Of a stretch of 33,463 nucleotides of DNA, positions 25,021-32,708 are shown piece after piece (position 1 is the first letter of the stretch; each line of letters begins with the position of its first letter). The notes under the pieces are model-generated. The model did not search any database. It was not told the origin of the DNA and saw only the letters and a program-made list of their open reading frames with translations. The stretch comes from Chitinophaga pinensis (lineage in GTDB: Bacteria; Bacteroidota; Bacteroidia; Flavobacteriales_D; Crocinitomicaceae). The position numbers were made by a program, and so were the translations under genes. The stretch lies in assembly GCA_943327315.2 (NCBI GenBank), contig CALPWQ020000020.1, forward strand, positions 1-33,463. Direction: 5' to 3'.

Positions 25021-25156
25021 GCTTTTTACGCCTCCGCTAAGTAGAACTACGTAGTCCACGTAGTCGTAAACGCTGAAACTCACCTTCATTAAAGGAAGAA
25101 GGTTGATTTGTTTGAAATAGATGTCGTTGCTTTGTTGAAAGAAAAACACAGACATT

Positions 25157-25834
25157 ATGAAAACGGCAAATTTTTCCTCAGCAATTCTCTTCATTCTCTT
25201 CACTGCTTTTGCATGGACAGCTTCGGCAAAGGAAATGACACTCAACCTCACGAAACAAGATGTCTCTTGCTTCGGACGAAAGGATGGGGCATTAACGTTA
25301 AACATCACAGGTGGCGCAGCACCGTACGCGATTGTATGGAATACAGGTGAAACAACAGCTTCTCTTTCTGGATTGACGAAAGGTGCATATACCGTTACAG
25401 TAACTGATGCGAAAGGTCTGAAAGCAGAAGCACAGTCGGTGATCGAAATGCCAAAACCGCTGATGTTGTATTATGACATGGATGAAGCAACATTCGTTGA
25501 TGCCTTGAATGGCAGCATGAATGCGAAGATTGTAGGTGGAACGCCTTGGTCAGCAGATAAGGCACCGTTTTATTTTATACGTTTAAATGGAAATGCAAAT
25601 TTCACGGATCCAACGTCAATGACTGATGGTGTTTACGCCATGACGGTTGAAGACGCCAAGGGTTGTAAATTGAACGTTAAGGTGAACGCTGACTTCGAAG
25701 TGCTTGGCGAGCAAGCTCAAATCTCTGAGAACCCTGAAATGAATGCAGACTATGGCTCTATACATTTCATGCTTAATGCACCACAACATTCCAATCTGAA
25801 TAACACGGTCACCATGGATCTTGGAAAACTTTAA
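25157..25834 (+). CDS. Small exported SprB-repeat protein without sorting domain
   Basis: The protein has 225 residues. The signal peptide is about 1-24 (ending WTASAKE). Residues about 28-100 form one SprB repeat (DVSCFGRKDGALTLNITGG, then AYTVTVTDAKG). A second, weaker repeat spans about 105-180 and ends YAMTVEDAKGCKLNV. SprB repeats are normally found in giant T9SS surface adhesins. Here there are only two, and no T9SS C-terminal domain is seen; the protein ends TVTMDLGKL. It may stay in the periplasm or depend on a different export route. The gene is 136 bp after dsbD and has its own terminator. Confidence 0.8.
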   Translation: MKTANFSSAILFILFTAFAWTASAKEMTLNLTKQDVSCFGRKDGALTLNITGGAAPYAIVWNTGETTASLSGLTKGAYTVTVTDAKGLKAEAQSVIEMPKPLMLYYDMDEATFVDALNGSMNAKIVGGTPWSADKAPFYFIRLNGNANFTDPTSMTDGVYAMTVEDAKGCKLNVKVNADFEVLGEQAQISENPEMNADYGSIHFMLNAPQHSNLNNTVTMDLGKL

Positions 25835-25868
25835 GAAAAGAATAAGATAGAAAATACTGTACAGAATG

Positions 25869-25891
25869 CCCCGGCTTGTCCGGGGTTTTTT
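25869..25891 (+). terminator. Rho-independent terminator after the SprB-repeat gene
   Basis: CCCCGG (25869-25874) pairs with CCGGGG (25880-25885) around CTTGT, followed by six T (25886-25891). Confidence 0.92.
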
Positions 25892-25923
25892 GATGAATAA
25901 AAACGAGAGTTTTTCTATCTTTA
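25890..25923 (+). promoter_or_regulatory. Likely promoter of recG, overlapping the terminator T-tract
   Basis: TTG (25890-25892), 23 bp, then TATCTTTA (25916-25923) is one base off TAnnTTTG. The box ends only 4 bp before the GTG start of recG, so the mRNA would be almost leaderless. Confidence 0.4.
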
Positions 25924-25927
25924 CGGA

Positions 25928-28024
25928 GTGAATGATTTTCTGAAAACCCCCATCGAGTTCTTGAAAGGTGTCGGTCCACAGCGGGCTGATCTCCTCCGTC
26001 AGGAATTGGGAATTCACACCTTTGCTGACCTCCTAAATCATTTTCCGTTTCGCTACATCGATCGTTCGCGCTACGTCACCGTTTCCGAGCTTTCAACCAT
26101 GGAAACTGCCGCGCAGCTTCGAGGACGCATCATTGCTGTTTCTGAAAGCGGTGTCGGACGAACGAAGAAACTTTCTGCAAAATTTCAAGATGAGAGTGGT
26201 ATCATTGACTTGATTTGGTTTCAAGGGATAAGATGGATCAAGCCACTTTTAAAAATAGGCATTGAATATCAACTCTATGGGAAAGCAAAATTCTATGGAA
26301 GCTCATGGAATATGCCTCACCCAGAATTGACAGAATGGAAAGATGTTCTCTTAAAAACGGGACTACAGCCGGTGTATTCCACAACGGAAAAACTTACAGC
26401 GAAGGGCTTGCATTCGAAAGGAATTGAAAAATTGACTGCAACACTTGTTTCTCAAGTCAAAGGCAAACTTGCAGAAACAATCCCAACTGCGATACTCAAT
26501 AAACATCACCTTATTCCAAGAGAATCTGCATACATACTTGTTCATCTTCCTTCAATAGAAAATGACTTTCACCGGGCACGTCTGCGTTTAAAGTTTGAGG
26601 AATTGTTCTTTCTGCAATTGGAGTTGTTATTGAGAAAATCAATTACAGCTCAAAAATCGAAAGGATTCGTTTTTAATGAGGTAGGTACAATTTTCAATCA
26701 TTTTTATCATGAGTATTTGCCTTTCCCATTGACGGGGGCACAAAAAAGGGTAATCAAGGAAATACGAAAGGATTTCATTTCTGGTCAACACATGAACCGA
26801 CTCTTGCAAGGTGATGTGGGAAGTGGTAAAACTTTGGTTGCTTTGTTGACAATGCTCATTGCTGTAGGGAACGGATTTCAAACTGCACTGATGGCCCCGA
26901 CAGAAATCCTTGCCTCACAGCACCTTGAGACTCTGTCTGAATTTTTGAAGGATATGCCCGTAAAGGTGTCATTATTGACGGGGTCTGTAAAGAAAAAAGA
27001 CCGAGTTTCAATTCATGAAGGTCTAGAAGATGGTTCAATTCATATTCTTGTGGGAACGCATGCCTTGTTAGAGGATGCGGTACAGTTCAAAAATCTAGGG
27101 GTGGTGGTTATTGATGAACAACATCGTTTTGGTGTGGCTCAGCGCGCTCGAATGTGGAAAAAGAACACCATTCCACCCCATGTGTTGATCATGACTGCAA
27201 CGCCCATTCCTCGTACCCTCGCCATGACATTTTACGGTGACCTTGAGGTCTCTGTCATTGATGAACTTCCTCCTGGACGAAAGCCTGTAAATACAGTCCA
27301 TCGCTATGAAGCGAGTCGCTTGCGTGTATTTGGTTTCATGAAGGAGGAAATCGCAAAAGGTCGTCAGGTATACATCGTTTATCCGCTGATTAATGAATCA
27401 GAAACTCTGGATTTTAATAATTTGATGAGTGGTTACGAGGCAATTACTCGTTCCTTTCCTTTACCTGATTATAAAGTGAGTATAGTACACGGGAAATTAA
27501 AGCCGGAGGATAAGGACTATGAGATGCAGCGATTCATCAAAGGTGAAACGCAAATCATGGTGGCGACAACAGTCATCGAGGTTGGGGTCAACGTACCAAA
27601 CGCCTCAGTGATGATCATTGAAAGCGCTGAACGTTTTGGATTGTCGCAGTTGCACCAGTTGCGGGGACGAGTCGGCCGAGGGGCTGAACAATCGTTTTGT
27701 ATTTTGATGACTGGAATTAAACTTTCCAAAGAATCCACTCGTCGCATGGAGACCATGGTCAGAACCAATGATGGATTTGAAATCGCAGAGGTTGATTTGC
27801 AATTGAGGGGTCCGGGTGACTTGATGGGAACCCAGCAAAGTGGTGCCTTGGACCTGCGCATCGCAGATCTTTCGAGGGATGCACAAATTGTCATTATGGC
27901 GCGTGATGAAGCTCGAGGTTTACTTGATCTTGATCCTGGATTGGATCGCCCTCAGCACATGACGTTGAAGGAAATTTTGCGCGAAATATTGAAAAGTAGA
28001 CCTGATTGGGGTAAGATTGCTTGA
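25928..28024 (+). CDS. recG: ATP-dependent DNA helicase RecG
   Basis: The protein has 698 residues, typical for the family. RecG remodels stalled replication forks and branch-migrates Holliday junctions. The start GTG 25928 gives MNDFLKTPIEFLKGVGPQRA, which matches the conserved family start; no ATG is nearby. An N-terminal helical region and wedge/OB domain (about 60-200) is followed by a two-domain superfamily 2 helicase. Visible motifs are Walker A GDVGSGKT (about 295), DEQHRFGV (Asp396 of motif II), MTATPIPRT (motif III), TTVIEVGVNVPNAS and QLRGRVGRG (from Gln577, motif VI). A C-terminal TRG-like region follows. All motifs are intact. Confidence 0.97.
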   Translation: MNDFLKTPIEFLKGVGPQRADLLRQELGIHTFADLLNHFPFRYIDRSRYVTVSELSTMETAAQLRGRIIAVSESGVGRTKKLSAKFQDESGIIDLIWFQGIRWIKPLLKIGIEYQLYGKAKFYGSSWNMPHPELTEWKDVLLKTGLQPVYSTTEKLTAKGLHSKGIEKLTATLVSQVKGKLAETIPTAILNKHHLIPRESAYILVHLPSIENDFHRARLRLKFEELFFLQLELLLRKSITAQKSKGFVFNEVGTIFNHFYHEYLPFPLTGAQKRVIKEIRKDFISGQHMNRLLQGDVGSGKTLVALLTMLIAVGNGFQTALMAPTEILASQHLETLSEFLKDMPVKVSLLTGSVKKKDRVSIHEGLEDGSIHILVGTHALLEDAVQFKNLGVVVIDEQHRFGVAQRARMWKKNTIPPHVLIMTATPIPRTLAMTFYGDLEVSVIDELPPGRKPVNTVHRYEASRLRVFGFMKEEIAKGRQVYIVYPLINESETLDFNNLMSGYEAITRSFPLPDYKVSIVHGKLKPEDKDYEMQRFIKGETQIMVATTVIEVGVNVPNASVMIIESAERFGLSQLHQLRGRVGRGAEQSFCILMTGIKLSKESTRRMETMVRTNDGFEIAEVDLQLRGPGDLMGTQQSGALDLRIADLSRDAQIVIMARDEARGLLDLDPGLDRPQHMTLKEILREILKSRPDWGKIA

Positions 28025-28110
28025 TTACCATCGAGGCGCGGAGAATGAATAATTTCTTGTTGTAACATTTAAGCCCTTACTGCGTATCCCACGCTACAAA
28101 CTTCTCGACC

Positions 28111-28449
28111 ATGAAAACACTTTTTCTCCTATTGTTTTTAAGCATTACCTGGATTTCTACAGCTCAAATTACGGGAGGAACTCTTGTGGATGATGGTCGA
28201 AAAATGATTTCGACATCCAATTTTACTGTAACGGATAGTCTTTACACAGGAACAGTGGTGATGTCACTTTCTGTCAATCGAAAAGGGGAAGTGACTTCAG
28301 GGAAATACATCGCAGAGGGCACCACAATCACATCCACGCCTATTCGAATAAAAGTCCGCAATTATGCAATGAAATTAAAATTCGAGGAGGCTGTGTATTT
28401 CCCCGAATTTCATTACGTCACCGTTAAATTCACAGTCAAAAAACCTTAA
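28111..28449 (+). CDS. Small exported protein resembling a lone TonB C-terminal-like domain
   Basis: The protein has 112 residues with a signal peptide (about 1-19, ending TWISTAQI). The mature part has the pattern VVMSLSVNRKGEVTSGKYIA, then TTITSTP, KVRNYAMKLKFEEA and VTVKFTVKK. This is the strand-helix-strand order of TonB/AgmX-type C-terminal domains, in which a Gly-x-Val turn and a basic helix are followed by a last strand. There is no membrane anchor or proline linker. It could be a periplasmic partner of a TonB-dependent system, but this is an assignment by pattern only. The 3' end meets the acyl-CoA synthetase gene tail to tail, 7 bp apart. Confidence 0.65.
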   Translation: MKTLFLLLFLSITWISTAQITGGTLVDDGRKMISTSNFTVTDSLYTGTVVMSLSVNRKGEVTSGKYIAEGTTITSTPIRIKVRNYAMKLKFEEAVYFPEFHYVTVKFTVKKP

Positions 28450-28456
28450 CGCTCAC

Positions 28457-30226
28457 TTAGTTTCCGGCGTAAATTGACGAATATTCCAATTGGTGTTTCG
28501 CTAAAATTTTCTTGCGCTTTAATTTCAACGTAGGGGTCAATTCTTCCGCTTCAATAGAAAACTCTTTTTCAAGTAAAACGAATTTTTTGATCTGTTCCCA
28601 GTTCCCAAATCCTTTGTTGAAGTGATCTATTTCCTGCTGGATTCGTCCAATCACATGGTTGTCTTTAGAGATAGCACGATTGCTACCATCACCTAAGTCA
28701 ATCTCCTTGCGTTGTGCCCATTCTTTTATAAATGCAAAACTTGGAACAATGAATGCGGATGGGAACTTTTCTCCTTCGCCAATCACCATCATTTGTTCAA
28801 TAAAACGAGATTCCTTGAACTTATTCTCCATCGCTTGTGGAACAATGTATTTTCCGCCTGATGTTTTGAAAATCTCTTTCTTTCGGTCGGTAATTTTTAA
28901 GAATTTATCTTCAACAAACGTTCCGATGTCACCTGTGTGGAACCATCCTTCCGCATCAATCGCTTCGGCAGTCGCATCCGGTAAATTATAATAACCGATC
29001 ATCACATTCGGGCCTTTCACTAAAATTTCTCCATCCTCGGCAATGTGGACTTGAACATCGTCGATCAAAGCTCCAACAGTACCTATACGAATGCCTCGGC
29101 TAAATGAGTTCACAGAGACAACAGGAGAAGTTTCTGTCAGACCATAACCTTCAAGAATTGGAATGTCAGCCGCAAGGAAAATGCGCGCCAAACGAGGTTG
29201 AAGTGCAGCACTTCCTGAAGCAATGGCGCGTACGTTTCCACCAAGCGCTTCTTGCCATTTCGAAAAAATCAATTTTCGGGCAATGAAAAGACGGAAGTTG
29301 TACCACCAGCTTCTGCCTACAACATCATATTCTTCGGCTAAACCTACAGCCCAGAAGAAAAGCCTGCGCTTGATTCCTGTCAAATCGTCCCCCTTGGCCA
29401 TGATGCGGTCGAACACCTTTTCGATGAGTCTCGGAACGGCAGAAAATACATCTGGTTTTACCTCACGGATGTTGTCACCAATGGTATCCATTGATTCTGC
29501 GAAATGAATCGAACAACCAATGTACATGTAGAGGTAATGCAACATGCGCTCATAGATGTGACAAACAGGTAAGAAGGTGAGTACTTTCGATTTGTTATCC
29601 GCGGGTATTGGCTCCTTACATCCTGACACATTGGCGAGGATGTTGTGGTGCGAAAGCATCACACCTTTTGGATTTCCAGTTGTTCCAGAGGTGTAAATGA
29701 TTGTTGCTAAATCATGACTTTTTACTTCGTCCATTCGAGCCTGAACAACAGACTCCTCAATCTCTTGCGATCGCGCATGTATGAGGTTCCAATGGTCAAA
29801 TCCTTCAATCAAATCAAAGGTGTATAAATTCGTCAAGGTCGGAACTTCGCCACGAATATGACTGATTTTTGTAACAAGGTCGAGCGTGCTTACCACGCAC
29901 ATTTTCACTCCGGCATCGTTCAGAATATACTTGTAATCACTTTCTGAAATGTTTGGATACAGAGGGACCACAATGGCTCCAACTTGCTGGACAGCAATGT
30001 CCATGACGTTCCACTCCACGCGGTTAGATGAAACCAATGCAACATTATCACCTTTACTTACTCCTAAAGCAATTAATCCACGGGAAACAATCATGACCTC
30101 GTTCAAAAATTCATCACACGACATTTTGTGCCATGAGCCTTCCTTCTTCGTTACGAACATCCCTTGATTGGGGTAGGTGCGTTGCTGGTAATAAGGAATA
30201 TCGAATAAGCGATTTGCTTCAATCAT
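28457..30226 (-). CDS. fadD: Long-chain fatty-acid-CoA ligase (AMP-forming synthetase)
   Basis: The protein has 589 residues from ATG 30226. It activates fatty acids to acyl-CoA through an acyl-AMP intermediate, in the cytosol or at the membrane. The ATP-binding loop is YTSGTTGNPKGVM (178-190). LEGYGLTETSPVV is the second core motif, GWFHTGDIG and ITDRKKEIFKTSGGKYIVP form the hinge and catalytic-loop region, and a family-typical C-terminus of about 120 residues follows. The length fits the bacterial/eukaryotic-like FAA1 group (about 590). The symbol fadD is used for function rather than strict orthology. It is divergent from the sigma-factor operon with a 218-bp gap. Confidence 0.92.
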   Translation of the reverse strand: MIEANRLFDIPYYQQRTYPNQGMFVTKKEGSWHKMSCDEFLNEVMIVSRGLIALGVSKGDNVALVSSNRVEWNVMDIAVQQVGAIVVPLYPNISESDYKYILNDAGVKMCVVSTLDLVTKISHIRGEVPTLTNLYTFDLIEGFDHWNLIHARSQEIEESVVQARMDEVKSHDLATIIYTSGTTGNPKGVMLSHHNILANVSGCKEPIPADNKSKVLTFLPVCHIYERMLHYLYMYIGCSIHFAESMDTIGDNIREVKPDVFSAVPRLIEKVFDRIMAKGDDLTGIKRRLFFWAVGLAEEYDVVGRSWWYNFRLFIARKLIFSKWQEALGGNVRAIASGSAALQPRLARIFLAADIPILEGYGLTETSPVVSVNSFSRGIRIGTVGALIDDVQVHIAEDGEILVKGPNVMIGYYNLPDATAEAIDAEGWFHTGDIGTFVEDKFLKITDRKKEIFKTSGGKYIVPQAMENKFKESRFIEQMMVIGEGEKFPSAFIVPSFAFIKEWAQRKEIDLGDGSNRAISKDNHVIGRIQQEIDHFNKGFGNWEQIKKFVLLEKEFSIEAEELTPTLKLKRKKILAKHQLEYSSIYAGN

Positions 30227-30333
30227 AGTACTTCAGTTTTAGAATGTTAAATGTATTTATTTTTTTGCTAAAAAAGTGTTCGGTAGAAACTTGAATTTGT
30301 TCAGCCGAAACCACTAAATATTCGTTCACTGAC

Positions 30334-30361
30334 TTGATTTGATAAACCATTTATAAATTTG
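30334..30361 (+). promoter_or_regulatory. Consensus promoter of the sigma/anti-sigma/SprF operon
   Basis: TTG (30334-30336), 17 bp, then TAAATTTG (30354-30361) is a full match to the housekeeping TTG-N17-23-TAnnTTTG form. The leader to the TTG start is about 75 nt. It contains a 6-bp inverted repeat AACGAT/ATCGTT around 30371-30388, which could be an operator or a small hairpin. The match suggests basal transcription by the primary sigma factor. Confidence 0.65.
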
Positions 30362-30444
30362 TAAGCTAAAACGATGTAAATATCGTTCACCATGTAACTT
30401 TAAGAGTTATCAAATTGTTTTAACTGCTACCTCGGAACACTGTT

Positions 30445-30933
30445 TTGAAAAGACAAGAATACAATATTGCGGTCAGCACGCACAGCGGTAAACTTTACGG
30501 CTTTGCGTTGAAGTTTCTTCGGAATTCTGAAGATGCCCAAGATGTCGTGCAAGATGTTTTTGAAAAACTGTGGATCAACCGAAAGAAAGTGGAAGCGGAG
30601 AAGGCGAAGGCCTGGATGTTTACAACAGCACACAATGCAATGATTAATTTTGTAATGAAAAAACAACGTATGATTTTGCCAGGAGATGATTTGATTCCTG
30701 AAACAGCAAAAATGGAACGTAGTGTATTCGAATCATCACAAGTCGTTGACCGAGCTGTTAGTATTCTTCCTCCTGTGCAGAAAAGTATTATTCTGTTGCG
30801 GGATCTCGAAGGATATACCTACGATGAAATAGGCAATATTCTTGAACTTTCACCTTCCCAAGTGAAGGTCTATTTGTTTAGAGCGAGGAATAAAATTAAA
30901 AAGCAGTTAAAAGGTTTGACACAACTCGTATGA
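30445..30933 (+). CDS. ECF sigma factor, partner of a trans-envelope anti-sigma protein
   Basis: The protein has 162 residues. The start is TTG 30445 (MKRQEYNIAVSTHSGKLYGF); no ATG fits, and the homologous start of ECF factors lies here. Sigma region 2 is at about residues 5-75, with DAQDVVQDVFEKLW (30-43) typical of -10 binding in Bacteroidota ECF factors. Region 4 is at about 100-157 (SILPPVQKSIILLRDLEGYT, DEIGNILELSPSQVKVYLFR), with a helix-turn-helix for the -35 element. There is no C-terminal extension. The stop overlaps the start of the next gene (ATGA, 30930-30933), so the two are translated together, as expected for sigma and anti-sigma. Confidence 0.93.
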   Translation: MKRQEYNIAVSTHSGKLYGFALKFLRNSEDAQDVVQDVFEKLWINRKKVEAEKAKAWMFTTAHNAMINFVMKKQRMILPGDDLIPETAKMERSVFESSQVVDRAVSILPPVQKSIILLRDLEGYTYDEIGNILELSPSQVKVYLFRARNKIKKQLKGLTQLV

Positions 30934-32705
30934 GCAATCCATCATTTTCAAACATCGATCGTTGGCTTTTTGAGCTCATGGAGGGAAACCTCAGTGAGGA
31001 GCAAGTGGCTCAATTGGAGACTTTTCTGATTCAGCATCCTGAACTGGATGTTGACCGCGACATGTGGGAATTATCCAAAGTGGACGATTTTGAAGTAGCT
31101 TATCCACACACAGACAAAATCATTCGCCGCCGACCAGTTGGACTTTTCATGTCCATGGGAATGGCATCTATCGCTGGAATTATTGCCTTGGGAACAGTAA
31201 TGTATTGGCCATCAGGAGACGAGCAATCAACTGCGGTTTTTACTTCACAAACGGAAACGAAGAAAACAATAGATAAAGTCGATCTTCAGACGGCCGAAAC
31301 GCAAACGACATCGGAAGATGTTACTGGCACAGGAACAATGGCTGCAACAGCATCTTCAGCCTTTCAGGAAATTGTTCCTCAAGCCATCAAAAGTCAATTT
31401 GGTGTTGAGCAAACTGATCGATCAAAAGTAGAAATGGCGTCAGGTGAAATGGCAAACACAATTGATTCGCCTAATGATGTGACGAATGAAAATTCAACTC
31501 ACCTCAGTTCTTTACAGCAAATAAATGAGCAATCAACGGTGGTGGTTTTTTCCAAACAAGAGGAAGATAAGCGAGTAACTGCTGAAAAGATAGAAGAAGT
31601 AGATGCAATCAAGGAGCAATCTGAGCTTACAGAAAAAGTGATTCAGGATGTGGTGATGAACGAGACAGTTTCTGAACAAGAGGTAAAAACAACAACAACA
31701 CCGAAAACAACTCAAACACATAGTGTCTACAAGGAAACGTTTTCGTCAAAACTGAGACAAGCGGGTAGGGCAGTAAGCCGAATGCTGGACAATCCTGTGG
31801 CCTTGAAGAACTTGAAAGACCCACATTATCACCTGCCTGGAATGCAGCCTACCGAAGTGAATTTTGGTTCAGTTGGAACATTGTTGGCCATGCGCGTTCA
31901 AACAATGTCTCGCCTTCAATGGGCAGGTCAACCAAATGAGCAGCTGATGAATAGTGTCTCCGTGGATGGTTATTCATACGGCATGCGCGGTGGACTTGGT
32001 CTTGTGGTTAGTCATTCACAATATGCCAATGGCGGAATTCAAAACATACACTCGTCTTTCACCTATTCACCGAAGTTCTCTGTGAGCAGAAATGTCATTG
32101 TAGAACCTTCATTCCGCTTCACGATGGGGAACAAAACGATTGATCCAACAAAAATTCAGACGGGATCAATGGTTGAAATGGAGCGTTTAAATTCACATCA
32201 GTTTTATGCTGTAGGACAAATGCCAATTGGTCGTTCCTTGTGGTACCGCGACTTAGGGCTCGGACTTTCTGTAAACACCCGTTGGTTCTACGCCAGTGTT
32301 CAAGGAGACAATTTATTAAAACATGCCGATAATATTTACTCAAGCAATCTGACAGACATTCGTCGCTCGGGCCAGCATTTCATTGCGACCATTGGAACGG
32401 ATTACGAGACACGCAAGGAGAACTTGGGCGTTTCTCCTTACCTCGTGTATCAGCAATATGAAACATTGAAAGAAGCATGGTTGGGTGTAAATCTTCGCTA
32501 CCATTGGATTACAGTAGGTGGAGCAATTTCTTCACAACTCGATCCTGCGGTGTCCTTAGGCATCAAATTCAACCATTTCATGTTGACCTACAATGCGGAT
32601 ATGACGCATTCGGAAGTCCTCGGAAAACAATTCTTGTCACATCAATTGACTATTCGCATCCTAACTAAACCAAGTCGCATGGGGCAACGTCTCCTAAACC
32701 TATAA
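30930..32705 (+). CDS. Predicted dual-membrane anti-sigma factor: cytoplasmic anti-sigma domain, one inner-membrane helix, linker and PorP/SprF-like barrel
   Basis: The protein has 591 residues. Residues 1-68 are a Bacteroidota-type anti-sigma N-domain (LFELMEGNLSEEQVAQLETF, then HPELD). RRR at 66-68 precedes one membrane helix (71-93), which puts the N-end in the cytosol. Residues about 95-265 are a low-complexity Ser/Thr/Glu/Gln linker. About 295-591 form a beta-rich domain ending in an amphipathic strand (HQLTIRILTKP). This region aligns by eye with the PorP/SprF protein of the next gene: GGLGLVVSHSQYANGGIQ (about 354) with GGVGILATHDQQGVGTIK, and FTMGNKTIDPTKI with WYQKSLDWDKLTF. The plan is like the dual membrane-spanning anti-sigma factors (Dma) reported in Bacteroides, which I recall from the literature. 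No signal peptide is present. Function is inferred from architecture and operon. Confidence 0.8.
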   Translation: MSNPSFSNIDRWLFELMEGNLSEEQVAQLETFLIQHPELDVDRDMWELSKVDDFEVAYPHTDKIIRRRPVGLFMSMGMASIAGIIALGTVMYWPSGDEQSTAVFTSQTETKKTIDKVDLQTAETQTTSEDVTGTGTMAATASSAFQEIVPQAIKSQFGVEQTDRSKVEMASGEMANTIDSPNDVTNENSTHLSSLQQINEQSTVVVFSKQEEDKRVTAEKIEEVDAIKEQSELTEKVIQDVVMNETVSEQEVKTTTTPKTTQTHSVYKETFSSKLRQAGRAVSRMLDNPVALKNLKDPHYHLPGMQPTEVNFGSVGTLLAMRVQTMSRLQWAGQPNEQLMNSVSVDGYSYGMRGGLGLVVSHSQYANGGIQNIHSSFTYSPKFSVSRNVIVEPSFRFTMGNKTIDPTKIQTGSMVEMERLNSHQFYAVGQMPIGRSLWYRDLGLGLSVNTRWFYASVQGDNLLKHADNIYSSNLTDIRRSGQHFIATIGTDYETRKENLGVSPYLVYQQYETLKEAWLGVNLRYHWITVGGAISSQLDPAVSLGIKFNHFMLTYNADMTHSEVLGKQFLSHQLTIRILTKPSRMGQRLLNL

Positions 32706-32708
32706 GCT

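Noticed and set aside
25040-25075. Palindromic ACTACGTAGT with a repeated CACGTAG downstream of dsbD
   Set aside because: It is a short perfect palindrome, but no T-tract, partner site or recognised operator supports a function.
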